Below, in pieces: positions 1-8,699 of a stretch of 64,000 nt of DNA (the first letter of the stretch is position 1; each line of letters starts with the position of its first letter). The DNA is from Nitrosomonas oligotropha (lineage in GTDB: Bacteria; Pseudomonadota; Gammaproteobacteria; Burkholderiales; Nitrosomonadaceae), in the NCBI RefSeq assembly GCF_009833085.1, contig NZ_QRBZ01000026.1, forward strand, positions 1-64,000, given 5' to 3'. Below the pieces are notes generated by a model that saw only the letters and a program-made list of their open reading frames with translations, was not told where the DNA came from and searched no databases. The translations under genes and the position numbers were made by a program.

Positions 1-6
1 CTCAGG

Positions 7-45
7 CTAGTCGACCTTACCCCTCAAAGTCAAGTCATTTGTCAT
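7..45 (-). other. 12-codon reading frame with a strong ribosome binding site at the window edge
   Basis: On the minus strand an AGGAG sits four bases before an ATG (45-43), followed by twelve codons (MTNDLTLRGKVD) and a TAG at 9-7. The good Shine-Dalgarno spacing suggests real initiation, but so short a product is unusual. It could be a leader peptide, or the first codons of a gene broken by a stop and continuing beyond the window. The rest of 1-220 shows no gene. Confidence 0.2.
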
Positions 46-220
46 AAAATCTCCTACCCAACCCCAGGGATTTTCATAGACAACTCGCCCGATTCTACTT
101 AACAGACAAAGACTAAGAAATCATTCTTCAAGTATATTCAAAATAAATTCATTCTTCATATTAAGCTCAATAGAAGACGAAAATACATTTTTACTACTTA
201 CCATACCTAAATCACACCAC

Positions 221-616
221 TTAATTTTGCTGCAAAGTATGGTTGCGTATTATGCTCAATAAACCCTCTGCGGTAAATGGTTTAGTCAGGTAATCGTTCG
301 ATCCTGCCATCCTGCCCCGTGCTTTATCAAATAATCCATCTTTGCTCGATAACATAATCACCGGCGTAGATTGATAAATCGGATTATTTTTTATTAACTT
401 ACACGCTTGATAACCATCCAGGCGCGGCATTGTGATATCCACAAAAATAATATCAGGCTGATTCTCAACAATCTTGGACATCGCATCGAAACCATCTTCT
501 GCCAAGATGACTTCGCACCCAAAAGGTCTTAAAAAAATTTCGGCACTCTTCCGAATTGTGTTGCTGTCATCGATCACCATGACTTTAATACCTTTCAATA
601 CACCGGTATTATCCAC
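221..616 (-). CDS. Single-domain response regulator, PilG/CheY type
   Basis: A free-standing receiver domain of 131 residues with no output domain. The acidic pair (VIDDSN, around residues 15-17), the phospho-acceptor aspartate in FVDITMPRLDG (about 56), the switch serine/threonine in IMLSSKDG and the invariant lysine in YLTKPF (about 113) are all visible. The sequence is closest in style to PilG-like regulators of twitching motility, which act by protein-protein contact downstream of a chemosensory kinase. The start is GTG 616 with AAGGAG five bases upstream. No kinase or pil gene lies in the window, so the partner is unknown. The function beyond phosphoryl acceptance is inference. Confidence 0.88.
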   Translation of the reverse strand: MDNTGVLKGIKVMVIDDSNTIRKSAEIFLRPFGCEVILAEDGFDAMSKIVENQPDIIFVDITMPRLDGYQACKLIKNNPIYQSTPVIMLSSKDGLFDKARGRMAGSNDYLTKPFTAEGLLSIIRNHTLQQN

Positions 617-673
617 CCGGACTCCTTATGAGAATTGACATATATTTATAAACCCAGCCGATCATCATGAATT

Positions 674-2131
674 TTATTTCCGCCAGAATGCGGGCGTAAA
701 TATAGCAAGCACCGTAAAAAATTCCAATCTACCCAGCAACATGGCAAAGCTGCATATCCACGTCTGAAAATCCGTCAGCGATGCATAAGTGGTGGCCGGT
801 CCAATTTCCCCAAGACCTGGTCCTAGATTATTGATGCAAGCCACTGCGGCGGAAAAGGCCGTAATGACATCCAATCCGCTCAATGTGAGCATCAGCATCA
901 TCAGCACAATACTCGCCGTATACACAAACAGAAATACCAAGACTGCGAGAATGACCCGGCTTGCCAGCACACTTCTCCCCAGTTTCGCGGGCATCACCGC
1001 ATTCGGATGCATAATCGTAATGATTTCACGATAAACCTGCTGATAGAGAATACGGGCTCGTATCATCTTAATGCCACCGCCGGTGGAACCTGAAGAGGTG
1101 CAGAATCCGGATAAAAATAACATCCATAAAGGAACGAATATCGGCCACAGATTATAATCGGTGTTACTGTAGCCGGTCGTCGTGGCCACGGAGACGATAT
1201 TGAAAGCGGCATAGCGCAAGGCTATCAGCGGTTCGGAATAGACACCGGTTGACCAAAGATAGAACGCCAATCCGGCGCAACTGAGAAAAAGGATTATGAC
1301 GTACCAACTGACTTCGGAATCGTAGCGATAAGGCGTTACACTTTTTGCGCGCCAAGCCAGAAAATGGGTCGCAAAATTTATCCCGGCAATCAGCATAAAG
1401 ACAATCGCAACCGATTCTATGAGCGGAGAATCCCAGTAGCCAAAGCTCGCGTCGTGCGATGAAAAGCCGCCCAATCCCAAAGTCGTAAAAGCGTGCATGA
1501 CCGCATCAAACCAATCCATGCCCGCCCACTTGTAAGCAAAAACACACGCCAAGGTCAGACTCGCGTAGATCGACCACAACCCTTTGGCCGTCTCGGCGAT
1601 GCGCGGCGTCAGTTTGTTCTCTTTCATGGGCCCCGGTATTTCGGCATTCAGCAATTGACGGCCGCCGACACCCAGCAGCGGCAAGATCGCTACCGCCAGC
1701 ACAATCAGACCCATACCGCCAAGCCACACGATTTCACCGCGCCATAAGTTGATGGACGGCGGCAACGCATCCAGCCCCGACAATACCGTACCGCCGGTAG
1801 CGGTTAATCCCGAAACAGCCTCGAAATAAGCCATGCTGAGATTGAGTTCGGGCAAATACAGCAATAATGGCAGCATGGCAAAAGCGGGCAACCCGGACCA
1901 CACCAATACCACCAGCAAAAAACCATCGCGTGTCTGCAATTCACGTTGATAGCGGCGTGTCGCTAGCCACATGACCAAACCGCAACCCAAGGTAATCAAA
2001 ATAGATTCGCCAAAAACAAAACGCGCACCGTCATCGATCCATAGCGCCAAACCGAATGGAATCAGCATGGTCAGGCCGAATACCAGCACCATCTTGCCCA
2101 GCACATTAACAACCGTAAGCAACCGATTCAT
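674..2131 (-). CDS. trkH: Trk system potassium uptake protein TrkH
   Basis: Integral inner-membrane K+ translocating subunit of 485 residues, the usual length for TrkH. Four pore-loop signatures of the family are visible: TATGG (110-114), TLGLGGFSS, ATTTGYSN and NNLGPGLGEIGP. The protein is hydrophobic throughout. It follows trkA by 11 bases on the same strand, so gate and regulator are probably co-transcribed. K+ import here is driven by the membrane gradient and controlled by TrkA bound on the cytoplasmic face. The start ATG at 2131 leaves no overlap with trkA. Confidence 0.96.
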   Translation of the reverse strand: MNRLLTVVNVLGKMVLVFGLTMLIPFGLALWIDDGARFVFGESILITLGCGLVMWLATRRYQRELQTRDGFLLVVLVWSGLPAFAMLPLLLYLPELNLSMAYFEAVSGLTATGGTVLSGLDALPPSINLWRGEIVWLGGMGLIVLAVAILPLLGVGGRQLLNAEIPGPMKENKLTPRIAETAKGLWSIYASLTLACVFAYKWAGMDWFDAVMHAFTTLGLGGFSSHDASFGYWDSPLIESVAIVFMLIAGINFATHFLAWRAKSVTPYRYDSEVSWYVIILFLSCAGLAFYLWSTGVYSEPLIALRYAAFNIVSVATTTGYSNTDYNLWPIFVPLWMLFLSGFCTSSGSTGGGIKMIRARILYQQVYREIITIMHPNAVMPAKLGRSVLASRVILAVLVFLFVYTASIVLMMLMLTLSGLDVITAFSAAVACINNLGPGLGEIGPATTYASLTDFQTWICSFAMLLGRLEFFTVLAIFTPAFWRK

Positions 2132-2142
2132 GGAATGATGCG

Positions 2143-3591
2143 CTACAGAAAACCAACATTAACCTGAAACAGCTTTTCCACTTCGCGGATCATTTTTCTA
2201 TTGACCACAAATAAAATCACATGATCTTCCGATTCGATAATCGTGTCGTGGTGCGCAATGATGACTTGTACCGGTCTAGCCGGTTCAGCCGATTCCTCAT
2301 CCCCGGACAGCAAATTTCCGCCAAATAATCCATCAGACCGGGGCAAACCGCGCACAATTGCACCAATCGTCGCACCTTTGGGCAGTTTGATTTCTTCAAT
2401 TTTCCGCCCGACGACGTGCGATGACCTGGCGTCGCCATGCGCGACCAGTTCCAATGCTTCCGCCGCGCCGCGCCGCAGACTGTGCACCGCAACAACATCG
2501 CCGTGACGGACGTAAGCCAATAATGAACCGATCGTCACCTGCGCTGGCGAGATCGCGATATCGATACGGCTGCCTTGCACCAGATCCACATACGCACGGC
2601 GATTGATCAGCGCGATCACTTTATGCGCCCCCATTCGTTTCGCCAGTAGGGCCGACATAATATTGTTCTCTTCGTCATTCGTCAGCGCGCAAAACATATC
2701 CATCTCGGCGATATTCTCACTTTCCAGCAGCGCTTCATCGGTGGCATCTCCATGCAAGACCAGCGCATCACTCAACTCCTCCGCTAGGCGCTCACTGACC
2801 TGATAATTATGCTCAATGATTTTGACTTGATAGTCTTTTTCCAACGTGATGCCGAGACGTCTGCCGATTTTCCCGCCGCCGGCAATCATGACATGCTTGA
2901 CCGGCTTATCCATTTTCCGCAGTTCGCGCATAACGGTACGGATATCTTCAGTCGCAGCAATAAAAAACACCTCGTCTTCTACCTCGATCACCGTATCGCC
3001 CTCGGGTATGATCGGACGGTCTTTACGGAAAATAGCTGCCACACGCGTATCGACATTGGGGACATGCCTGCGCAATTCCTGCAATTGCTGCCCGACCAGC
3101 GAACCGCCTTCCAATGCGCGCACCGCCACCAGACTCACCTTGCCCGAGGCAAAATCCAGCACCTGCAAAGCCTCGGGAAACTCGATCAATTTCTCGATAT
3201 ATTCGGTCAGTATCTGTTCCGGAGAAATGGCAAAATCGACACAGAAATTCTCGGTCGAGAAAATTTCCGGATGCGTCAAATACTCCGTGGAGCGGATCCG
3301 GGCAATTTTCGTCGGGGTGTTGAATAGTGTGGCGGCAAGTTTACACGCCACCAAATTGGTCTCATCATGCTCGGTAACCGCCAATATCATATCTGCATCA
3401 TGCGCTCCGGCATTCACCAGCACCGATGGATGCGATGCGTTGCCGACAACGGTGCGCAAATCCAGGCGATCCTGTAATAACGCCAAACGTTTGGGATCGA
3501 CATCGACCATCGTGATGTCGTTGGCCTCGCTGACCAAGCTTTCAGCCACCGATGAACCGACTTGCCCCGCACCCAGAATGATAATTTTCAC
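2143..3591 (-). CDS. trkA: Trk system potassium transporter regulatory subunit TrkA
   Basis: Peripheral cytoplasmic NAD(H)-binding gating subunit of the Trk K+ channel. It has two tandem RCK units, each with a Rossmann nucleotide site (GAGQVG at residues 7-12; AGGGKIGRRLG around 237-247) and a TrkA_C domain. GTG (3591) is the likely start. At 482 residues it is about 25 longer than the usual ~458. The extra material is a Gly/Glu/Pro-rich stretch after GAIVRG in the last TrkA_C domain, with no sign of a frameshift because the fold resumes at VIIAHHDT. It lies between the IMPase gene and trkH in one tight minus-strand run. Confidence 0.95.
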   Translation of the reverse strand: MKIIILGAGQVGSSVAESLVSEANDITMVDVDPKRLALLQDRLDLRTVVGNASHPSVLVNAGAHDADMILAVTEHDETNLVACKLAATLFNTPTKIARIRSTEYLTHPEIFSTENFCVDFAISPEQILTEYIEKLIEFPEALQVLDFASGKVSLVAVRALEGGSLVGQQLQELRRHVPNVDTRVAAIFRKDRPIIPEGDTVIEVEDEVFFIAATEDIRTVMRELRKMDKPVKHVMIAGGGKIGRRLGITLEKDYQVKIIEHNYQVSERLAEELSDALVLHGDATDEALLESENIAEMDMFCALTNDEENNIMSALLAKRMGAHKVIALINRRAYVDLVQGSRIDIAISPAQVTIGSLLAYVRHGDVVAVHSLRRGAAEALELVAHGDARSSHVVGRKIEEIKLPKGATIGAIVRGLPRSDGLFGGNLLSGDEESAEPARPVQVIIAHHDTIIESEDHVILFVVNRKMIREVEKLFQVNVGFL

Positions 3592-3600
3592 TTGAACAAC

Positions 3601-4389
3601 CTACCCTTTCCGGTTCTCGCGCACCCAGTCGCGCCATTGCGCAAATAGCCCGGGATCCAGCGCCGCTATCACGGATCGCGTCCACGGCGATCCCGCCCAG
3701 TAATCATCCTGCTCAAAGCCGCACATATGTCCGCCCGCTTCGGCAAGAATCAACGAACCCGCACCGTAATCCCATGGCTTCTGTCCGCCGTGCAGATATA
3801 AATCAAAATAACCGGCGGCGGTATAACACCATTCCAGCGCGCACGCACCGAAGTTACGCTGCGAAGCAAATGGAGGAAATGCAGCCACTCTGGCCGCGAA
3901 TTTCCGGTCCAGACGCTTTAAATCGACATTGGCCATGGCGCCCGATAATGCCGGTGTATACGTCTTCAGTGGCAACGCAACGCCATTCAAGAAAGCGCCG
4001 CCGCCTTTAGTGGCATAAAACATCTCGTCCGTCGCCGGATTGTAGATCACGCCCAGCACACTCTTGCCTTGCTCCATGAACGCCACCGAAATGGCGAAGT
4101 ACGGTAATCCATTGAGAAAATTCGATGTGCCATCGATCGGATCGATACTCCACAAACCGGATTGCCCCTCGATCCACTGCACTTCCTGCTCTTGTTTTGT
4201 CATCTCCTCGCCCATCGCGGCGGCTGGATGAATTTTTTGCAGCTTCTCCAGCAACGCATTCTGTGCCGCGACATCCGCTTCGGTAAAAAAACTGCCGTCC
4301 GCTTTAATTTGACGGTCGACTTGCAGGTAGCGCGGCATAACGACTTGCTGCGCGACTTCTCTTACCGCCGCAATCACTTCCTCTAACAC
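3601..4389 (-). CDS. Inositol monophosphatase family protein
   Basis: Mg2+/Li+-sensitive phosphatase family of 262 residues. Metal-binding motifs are GEEM, the DPIDGTSNF signature and WDYGAGSLILAEAGG near the C-terminus, which together form the two-metal active site. The real start is probably GTG 4389-4387: GGAG lies five bases upstream and the thioredoxin-like gene ends just before (TAA 4394-4392). Longer in-frame extensions would run back through that gene and look unlike the family. The enzyme could be a SuhB-like inositol phosphatase or a 3'-phosphoadenosine phosphatase (CysQ-like). The sequence alone does not decide the substrate. Confidence 0.88.
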   Translation of the reverse strand: MLEEVIAAVREVAQQVVMPRYLQVDRQIKADGSFFTEADVAAQNALLEKLQKIHPAAAMGEEMTKQEQEVQWIEGQSGLWSIDPIDGTSNFLNGLPYFAISVAFMEQGKSVLGVIYNPATDEMFYATKGGGAFLNGVALPLKTYTPALSGAMANVDLKRLDRKFAARVAAFPPFASQRNFGACALEWCYTAAGYFDLYLHGGQKPWDYGAGSLILAEAGGHMCGFEQDDYWAGSPWTRSVIAALDPGLFAQWRDWVRENRKG

Positions 4390-4391
4390 GT

Positions 4392-4949
4392 TTACTCCGA
4401 CCGCCACTTGATCGAACAGCCGATACTGGGGATTTGTTCCGCCGGACCGCGGCCGGTTTTGGCGACTTGCAACATTCCCTCGAACAAATCCCGGCGTACA
4501 TCGGCCGGCGCGGCTTCTTTGCGCGATGCATCCAAACGGCCGCGATACTGCAATTCCAGTTTGCTGTTGAATCCGAAGAAATCCGGTGTGCACACCGCGC
4601 CATAGCGTTTGGCTATTTCCTGTGTTTCATCCCACACGTATGGAAAAGGATAATTTAATTGTTTCGCCACCAGCGCCATGTTTTCAAATGAATCTTCCGG
4701 GTAATCGGCCGGGTCATTAGACATGATCGCGATGGCATTAATGCCGTGCGATTTCAACTCGTTCACATCGCGAATGATGCGATCCTGCACCGCTTTCACA
4801 TACGGGCAATGATTGCAGATAAACATCACCAGCAGACCGTTCTCCCCTTTTGCGGAAGCCAGGTTATGGCGCTTGCCGTCAACGCCCAACAAATCAAAAT
4901 CAACCGCCTTCCAGCCAAAATCACAAACCGGTGTCTCCAAACTTGCCAT
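4392..4949 (-). CDS. Thioredoxin-family protein (AhpC/TlpA-like)
   Basis: A 185-residue thioredoxin-fold protein with a redox-type CNHC motif at 45-48, followed by the family-typical PYVKAVQDR segment. There is no signal peptide, so it is cytoplasmic, unlike TlpA or ResA. Proteins of this type are usually annotated as thioredoxin-family or peroxiredoxin-like. The reductant and substrate are unknown. It is the first gene of the minus-strand run leading to the IMPase and trkAH, with a two-base gap to the IMPase start that suggests translational coupling. Confidence 0.85.
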   Translation of the reverse strand: MASLETPVCDFGWKAVDFDLLGVDGKRHNLASAKGENGLLVMFICNHCPYVKAVQDRIIRDVNELKSHGINAIAIMSNDPADYPEDSFENMALVAKQLNYPFPYVWDETQEIAKRYGAVCTPDFFGFNSKLELQYRGRLDASRKEAAPADVRRDLFEGMLQVAKTGRGPAEQIPSIGCSIKWRSE

Positions 4950-5113
4950 ATTCTTTTTCTCCTACTATCGATAATAATCTTGAAAACCGCTTCTCCAGCC
5001 TGCCGCGCTCCCCCATTGAAACAGCGGTCAGACAATGAATGCCGGATAAATAACGTGCTATATTATCATGAGTCCATTTATCGAATTGCTACTTACCCAG
5101 GTCAGCCCCCATC

Positions 5114-5860
5114 ATGCATGCGCGCTTCTACCATCCCGAAGAAATCACTGCTGGAACGGTCATCGAATTATCGACCGAGAACAAACATCATGCCGCGCGG
5201 GTATTGCGTTTGAAAGAAGGCAATACGGTCACGCTGTTCAATGGACAGGGCGGTGAATTCTCCGCGCACATCACCAGCATCACCAAATCCAGCACGACCG
5301 TCCGGGTCGACACCTATCACGCGATGGATCGGGAATCGCCGCTGTCGATCGAGCTGGCCCAAGCCGTCTGTGTCAATGAAAAAATGGATTGGATCATACA
5401 AAAAGCGGTGGAATTGGGCGTGACGCGCATTCAACCCGTGACCACGGCGCGCAGTATCGTGCACTTGTCCGGTGAGCGCGCCGACAAACGCCAGCAACAC
5501 TGGCAAAAAATCGTCATTTCCGCGTGCGAGCAATGCGGCAGAAATTACGTGCCGCAAGTATTGCCGTTGATTTCGCTATTGGAGTGGCTGAGCCGGAAAA
5601 AAACTGACCGGTCGCCTCATGATGGTTGCTTTATATTATCCACGACAGCCACGCAAAGTTTAAAAGAGATTGCCAAGCCATCCGCCGATGCCAATCTGGC
5701 GCTCGTGATCGGACCGGAAGGCGGATTTACGCCGGAAGAGGAAGCGGCTGTTTTACAAACCGGTTTCGTTCCGGTGCGTCTGGGAAAACGCATCCTGCGC
5801 ACCGAAAGCGCGGCTTTGACGGCTATTGCCGCATTACAAACCCTGTGGGGTGATTTTTAA
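5114..5860 (+). CDS. rsmE: 16S rRNA (uracil-1498-N3)-methyltransferase RsmE
   Basis: SPOUT-class RNA methyltransferase of 248 residues. It carries an N-terminal PUA-like RNA-binding domain and a C-terminal trefoil knot with the SAM-binding sequence VIGPEGGFTPEE (from residue 198) and LGKRILRTESA (223-233). It methylates N3 of U1498 in 16S rRNA of the assembled 30S subunit. The length and both knot motifs match RsmE. It is transcribed with argA, whose start lies eight bases downstream, and is divergent from the thioredoxin-like gene. Confidence 0.95.
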   Translation: MHARFYHPEEITAGTVIELSTENKHHAARVLRLKEGNTVTLFNGQGGEFSAHITSITKSSTTVRVDTYHAMDRESPLSIELAQAVCVNEKMDWIIQKAVELGVTRIQPVTTARSIVHLSGERADKRQQHWQKIVISACEQCGRNYVPQVLPLISLLEWLSRKKTDRSPHDGCFILSTTATQSLKEIAKPSADANLALVIGPEGGFTPEEEAAVLQTGFVPVRLGKRILRTESAALTAIAALQTLWGDF

Positions 5861-5868
5861 CCGATCGC

Positions 5869-7215
5869 ATGAACAAAAATCCGCTATCTTCACAGACCAT
5901 GAATACACCTGCCGAATTTGTCGCCTGGTTCCGCTCGGTTGCTCCCTATATCAACGCATTCAGGGGTAAAACCTTCGTCATTGGCTTCAGCGGCGAAATG
6001 GTCACGAACGCCACCTTTGTCGATTTCATTCACGACGTCAATCTGCTCGCCAGCCTCGGCGTCCGGCTGGTCCTGGTGCACGGCGCACGTCCGCAAATAC
6101 AACTGCGCCTGGATGAATCGCAACTGGAAACGCAAACCGTCATGGGCATGCGCGTCACCGACCCGGCCGCGTTGCAGTGCGTCAAGGAATCGGTCGGGCG
6201 CGTGCACCACGAGATTGCCGCCTTGCTGTCGATGGGTTTGCCCAATTCACCGATGGCCAATGCCGCCATCCGCGTGACCAGCGGGAATTTCGTCACCGCT
6301 TGCCCATACGGCGTCATTCAGGGCATCGACCTGATGCATACCGGCAAAGTGCGCAAAATCAACGCACCGGCGATTCACTCGCGCCTGGAACAAGGCGATG
6401 TGGTGCTGATTTCGCCGCTGGGCTACTCGCCTACCGGTGAGATTTTTAACTTGACGATGGAAAATGTGACGTCTGAGACCGCCATCGCGCTCCACGCCGA
6501 AAAATTGATTCTTCTGCTGGACAACGCCAATACCGCAGCACTGCCGCGCGAACTCACCTTACCGGAAAGCAAATTGCTGCTGGAAAACAAAACACCGGCA
6601 ACAGCAGCGCCGATACCGGATGCGATCCGGTCATCGCTGCAATACGCAACCAAAGCTTGTGAATTGGGTGTGACGCGCGCGCACCTGGTCAGTCGGCATA
6701 TCGACGGCGCCATCATCCAAGAACTGTTTACGCACGACGGCATCGGCTGCATGATTTCGCAGGAAACGCTGCAGGCGCTGCGCAAAGCACGCATCGACGA
6801 TGTCGGCGGCATTCTGCAGCTGATCGAACCGCTCGAAGCCGAAGGCATTCTGGTGCGGCGCGGGCGTGAATTGCTGGAAATCGAAATCGACCGGTTTACC
6901 GTATTCGAGCACGACGGCATCATCCTCGGCTGCGCCGCGCTGTATCCCTTTCCCGAAGAACACGCGTGCGAACTCGCCTGTTTGGCGATTCACCCGGATT
7001 ACCGCGATCAGGGACACGGCGAACGCTTGCTCAAGCACATCGAAAATAAAACCATCGCGCAAGGCATCCACAAACTGTTCGTACTCACCACGCATGCCAC
7101 GCATTGGTTCATCGAACACGGCTTCAATCCAGCCACTCCGGCTGAGTTACCCAAAGCCAAACAGAATTTATACAATTATCAGCGCCGTTCGAAAGTGCTG
7201 ATCAAGCACTTGTAA
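5869..7215 (+). CDS. argA: Amino-acid N-acetyltransferase (N-acetylglutamate synthase) ArgA
   Basis: First enzyme of arginine biosynthesis, making N-acetylglutamate from acetyl-CoA and glutamate. An N-terminal amino-acid-kinase-like domain (FVIGFSGE, VLVHGARPQI) that normally carries arginine feedback inhibition is followed by a C-terminal GNAT domain (about 295-440), with the acetyl-CoA loop near LAIHPDYRDQGHGERLL. At 448 residues it has the classical ArgA length rather than the short form. An alternative ATG at 5899 gives 438 residues; neither start has a clear Shine-Dalgarno sequence. It follows rsmE closely. Confidence 0.94.
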   Translation: MNKNPLSSQTMNTPAEFVAWFRSVAPYINAFRGKTFVIGFSGEMVTNATFVDFIHDVNLLASLGVRLVLVHGARPQIQLRLDESQLETQTVMGMRVTDPAALQCVKESVGRVHHEIAALLSMGLPNSPMANAAIRVTSGNFVTACPYGVIQGIDLMHTGKVRKINAPAIHSRLEQGDVVLISPLGYSPTGEIFNLTMENVTSETAIALHAEKLILLLDNANTAALPRELTLPESKLLLENKTPATAAPIPDAIRSSLQYATKACELGVTRAHLVSRHIDGAIIQELFTHDGIGCMISQETLQALRKARIDDVGGILQLIEPLEAEGILVRRGRELLEIEIDRFTVFEHDGIILGCAALYPFPEEHACELACLAIHPDYRDQGHGERLLKHIENKTIAQGIHKLFVLTTHATHWFIEHGFNPATPAELPKAKQNLYNYQRRSKVLIKHL

Positions 7216-7250
7216 TTTTTCATACAAAATACGCCCCGGCTGTTTACTCA

Positions 7251-7268
7251 ATGAAACGAACGTTTCAT
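7251..7268. repeat. Perfect 8+8 inverted repeat with 2-base spacer
   Basis: ATGAAACG and CGTTTCAT flank AA in the argA-yggX gap. There is no T-run on either strand, so it is not a classical terminator. It may be an operator-like site for yggX or a chance palindrome. Confidence 0.4.
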
Positions 7269-7303
7269 AATGCCGGACTTTCCTCAACAGGAAACTCTGA
7301 CCA

Positions 7304-7331
7304 TGTCCTTCGACAAGCTCAGGACAAACGG
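7304..7331. repeat. REP-like extragenic palindromic element
   Basis: The core GTCCTTCGACAAGCTCAGGAC followed by AAACGG matches, from memory, the REP-type sequence found in many copies in diverse proteobacterial genomes, often seen as PELVEG when translated on the opposite strand. It forms a GTCCT/AGGAC stem. Such elements are moved by RAYT transposases, none of which is in this window. Confidence 0.6.
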
Positions 7332-7390
7332 CAACATGTGGTTCAGAGAATTCCCAATACTCTTTTACTGACTTGGAGCAAGGATACCAA

Positions 7391-7663
7391 ATGGCAAGAA
7401 TGGTGAAATGCATCAAACTAGGCCGCGAAGCCGAAGGCCTGGATTTTCAAACCTACCCCGGCGAACTGGGCAAACGAATTTTTGAGAATGTCTCCAAGGA
7501 AGCCTGGAGCCAGTGGATCAAACACCAAACTACGCTGGTCAACGAAAACCGTTTAAATCTCTCAGACGCCAAAGCGCGGAAATATCTAGCGGAACAAATG
7601 GAAGCACATTTTTTTGGGGAGGGAGCGGAACAGGCAGCGGGGTATGTGCCGCCTAAGAATTAA
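7391..7663 (+). CDS. yggX: Probable Fe(2+)-trafficking protein YggX
   Basis: Small cytoplasmic protein of 90 residues in the oxidative-damage-protection family, linked to protection of Fe-S clusters and iron handling. The family pattern is clear: conserved Cys7 in the N-terminal segment, then [21 protein letters not shown], then the Asn-rich [16 protein letters not shown] helix. The start is ATG 7391, preceded by AGCAAGGA; an in-frame ATG at 7373 is upstream of that site and unlikely. It stands alone after a 175-base gap holding a REP-like element and a palindrome. Confidence 0.93.
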   Translation: MARMVKCIKLGREAEGLDFQTYPGELGKRIFENVSKEAWSQWIKHQTTLVNENRLNLSDAKARKYLAEQMEAHFFGEGAEQAAGYVPPKN

Positions 7664-7746
7664 TCTTAATTTTTGACATATACCTAAAACATAACATTCA
7701 AATCACAGGTACCCCCTTATCACACAGCGCCGTGTGGAATGGCTGG

Positions 7747-8592
7747 TTATAAAGATTCTATTTCCTTAAGAGTCTTTCCGTTTTTATCTTTCCATGCGGT
7801 GAGTCCATTTGCATGCCCGCCATGAATCACCGCTGCTGCCGAACTCGGACTTGTAAATTCCGCATCTCTTGTAAATACCAATGTATCGTCTTTGGTCTCT
7901 AATACCCCCTCATCTTTTAAGCACTGCCTCATATTCATCGTCCATGGCCACTTTTGTGCTGAAGCTCGATCGTTCAAAATAGCTTGGGAACCCTTAAGCA
8001 CCACAAAACCATTGGGCGCCAAATGACCCTCTGCTTTAATCCCTTTAATCTCGCAGAACAGTCTCTTATGTTCGGATTCTGTGACGGCTTTTGCTGCGGT
8101 TGGCACGAGGAGCTCGACCCCAAGAACTGGCAATAGTTGGTTAATCTTTTCTAAAAATATTTCCATATCCTCTCGGTCAGATTCAGGCAATCGAGCTCTG
8201 CTACTTTGGCCGTTTGTAACCACGGCTCGCCCAGATTTGCGCGCCTGATCTATTAGCTTTCCTTCAAGAAAACGGATATGCGCCTTAGTTAAGTTCTCGT
8301 CTTTACTAATAAAAAAGATGATTTGATTCTAAAAATCTTTCTCCAAGTGAGCTTTGATTCGATCACGAATGCTCTCAGCTTCACCAATATAGAGTGCTGG
8401 TTTTCCGGACTCAGGATCGGAGCCCGTCAAAAAATAGACTCCCGCACCGCCTGATTCTTCACGAGAGAAGACTCCTTCAAACTCGCTTCTGGGACCGGCG
8501 ACAGCCTTTCCAGTCCAATTCGACAATTCCGCAGTACGAAGCCGTTTAGGATCTCCGTAAACCAGGAATATTTTGATTGTTGCACTAGGCAC
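7747..8592 (-). pseudogene. GIY-YIG nuclease/DUF4357 protein gene interrupted by an amber codon
   Basis: Codons 1-87 (GTG 8592) encode a GIY-YIG-type domain with GVYFLTG and ALYIGEAESIRDRIKAHL. TAG at 8331-8329 then stops translation. The same frame continues without any other stop through NQIIFFISKDENLTKAHIRF to a C-terminal DUF4357-like domain, ending at 7747 (281 residues if read through). The stop falls directly after KDF, where relatives have Trp as I recall them, so a single TGG-to-TAG change explains it. The second half could still be translated from a GTG at 8223. No frameshift is needed. The catalytic competence of either fragment is doubtful. Confidence 0.85.
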
Positions 8593-8633
8593 GTGTGAGG
8601 AAAGAAAAAACTACTACAGTTTTCTAACTTGAA

Positions 8634-8674
8634 TTCCATGATTGATAATGCAAACCGCACAATCAATCATGGAA
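8634..8674 (-). repeat. 13-bp perfect inverted repeat after fba
   Basis: TTCCATGATTGAT (8634-8646) pairs perfectly with ATCAATCATGGAA (8662-8674) across a 15-base loop, 26 bases after the fba stop on the minus strand. No T-run follows, so it may act as a 3' mRNA-stabilising stem or Rho-assisted end for the carbon cluster. Confidence 0.6.
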
Positions 8675-8699
8675 ACATTGAATACTACTGAACTTTGAC

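Noticed and set aside
8223-8340. Frameshift in the GIY-YIG/DUF4357 gene
   Set aside because: The two halves are in the same frame (start positions differ by 369 bases, a multiple of three), so a nonsense codon alone explains the break.
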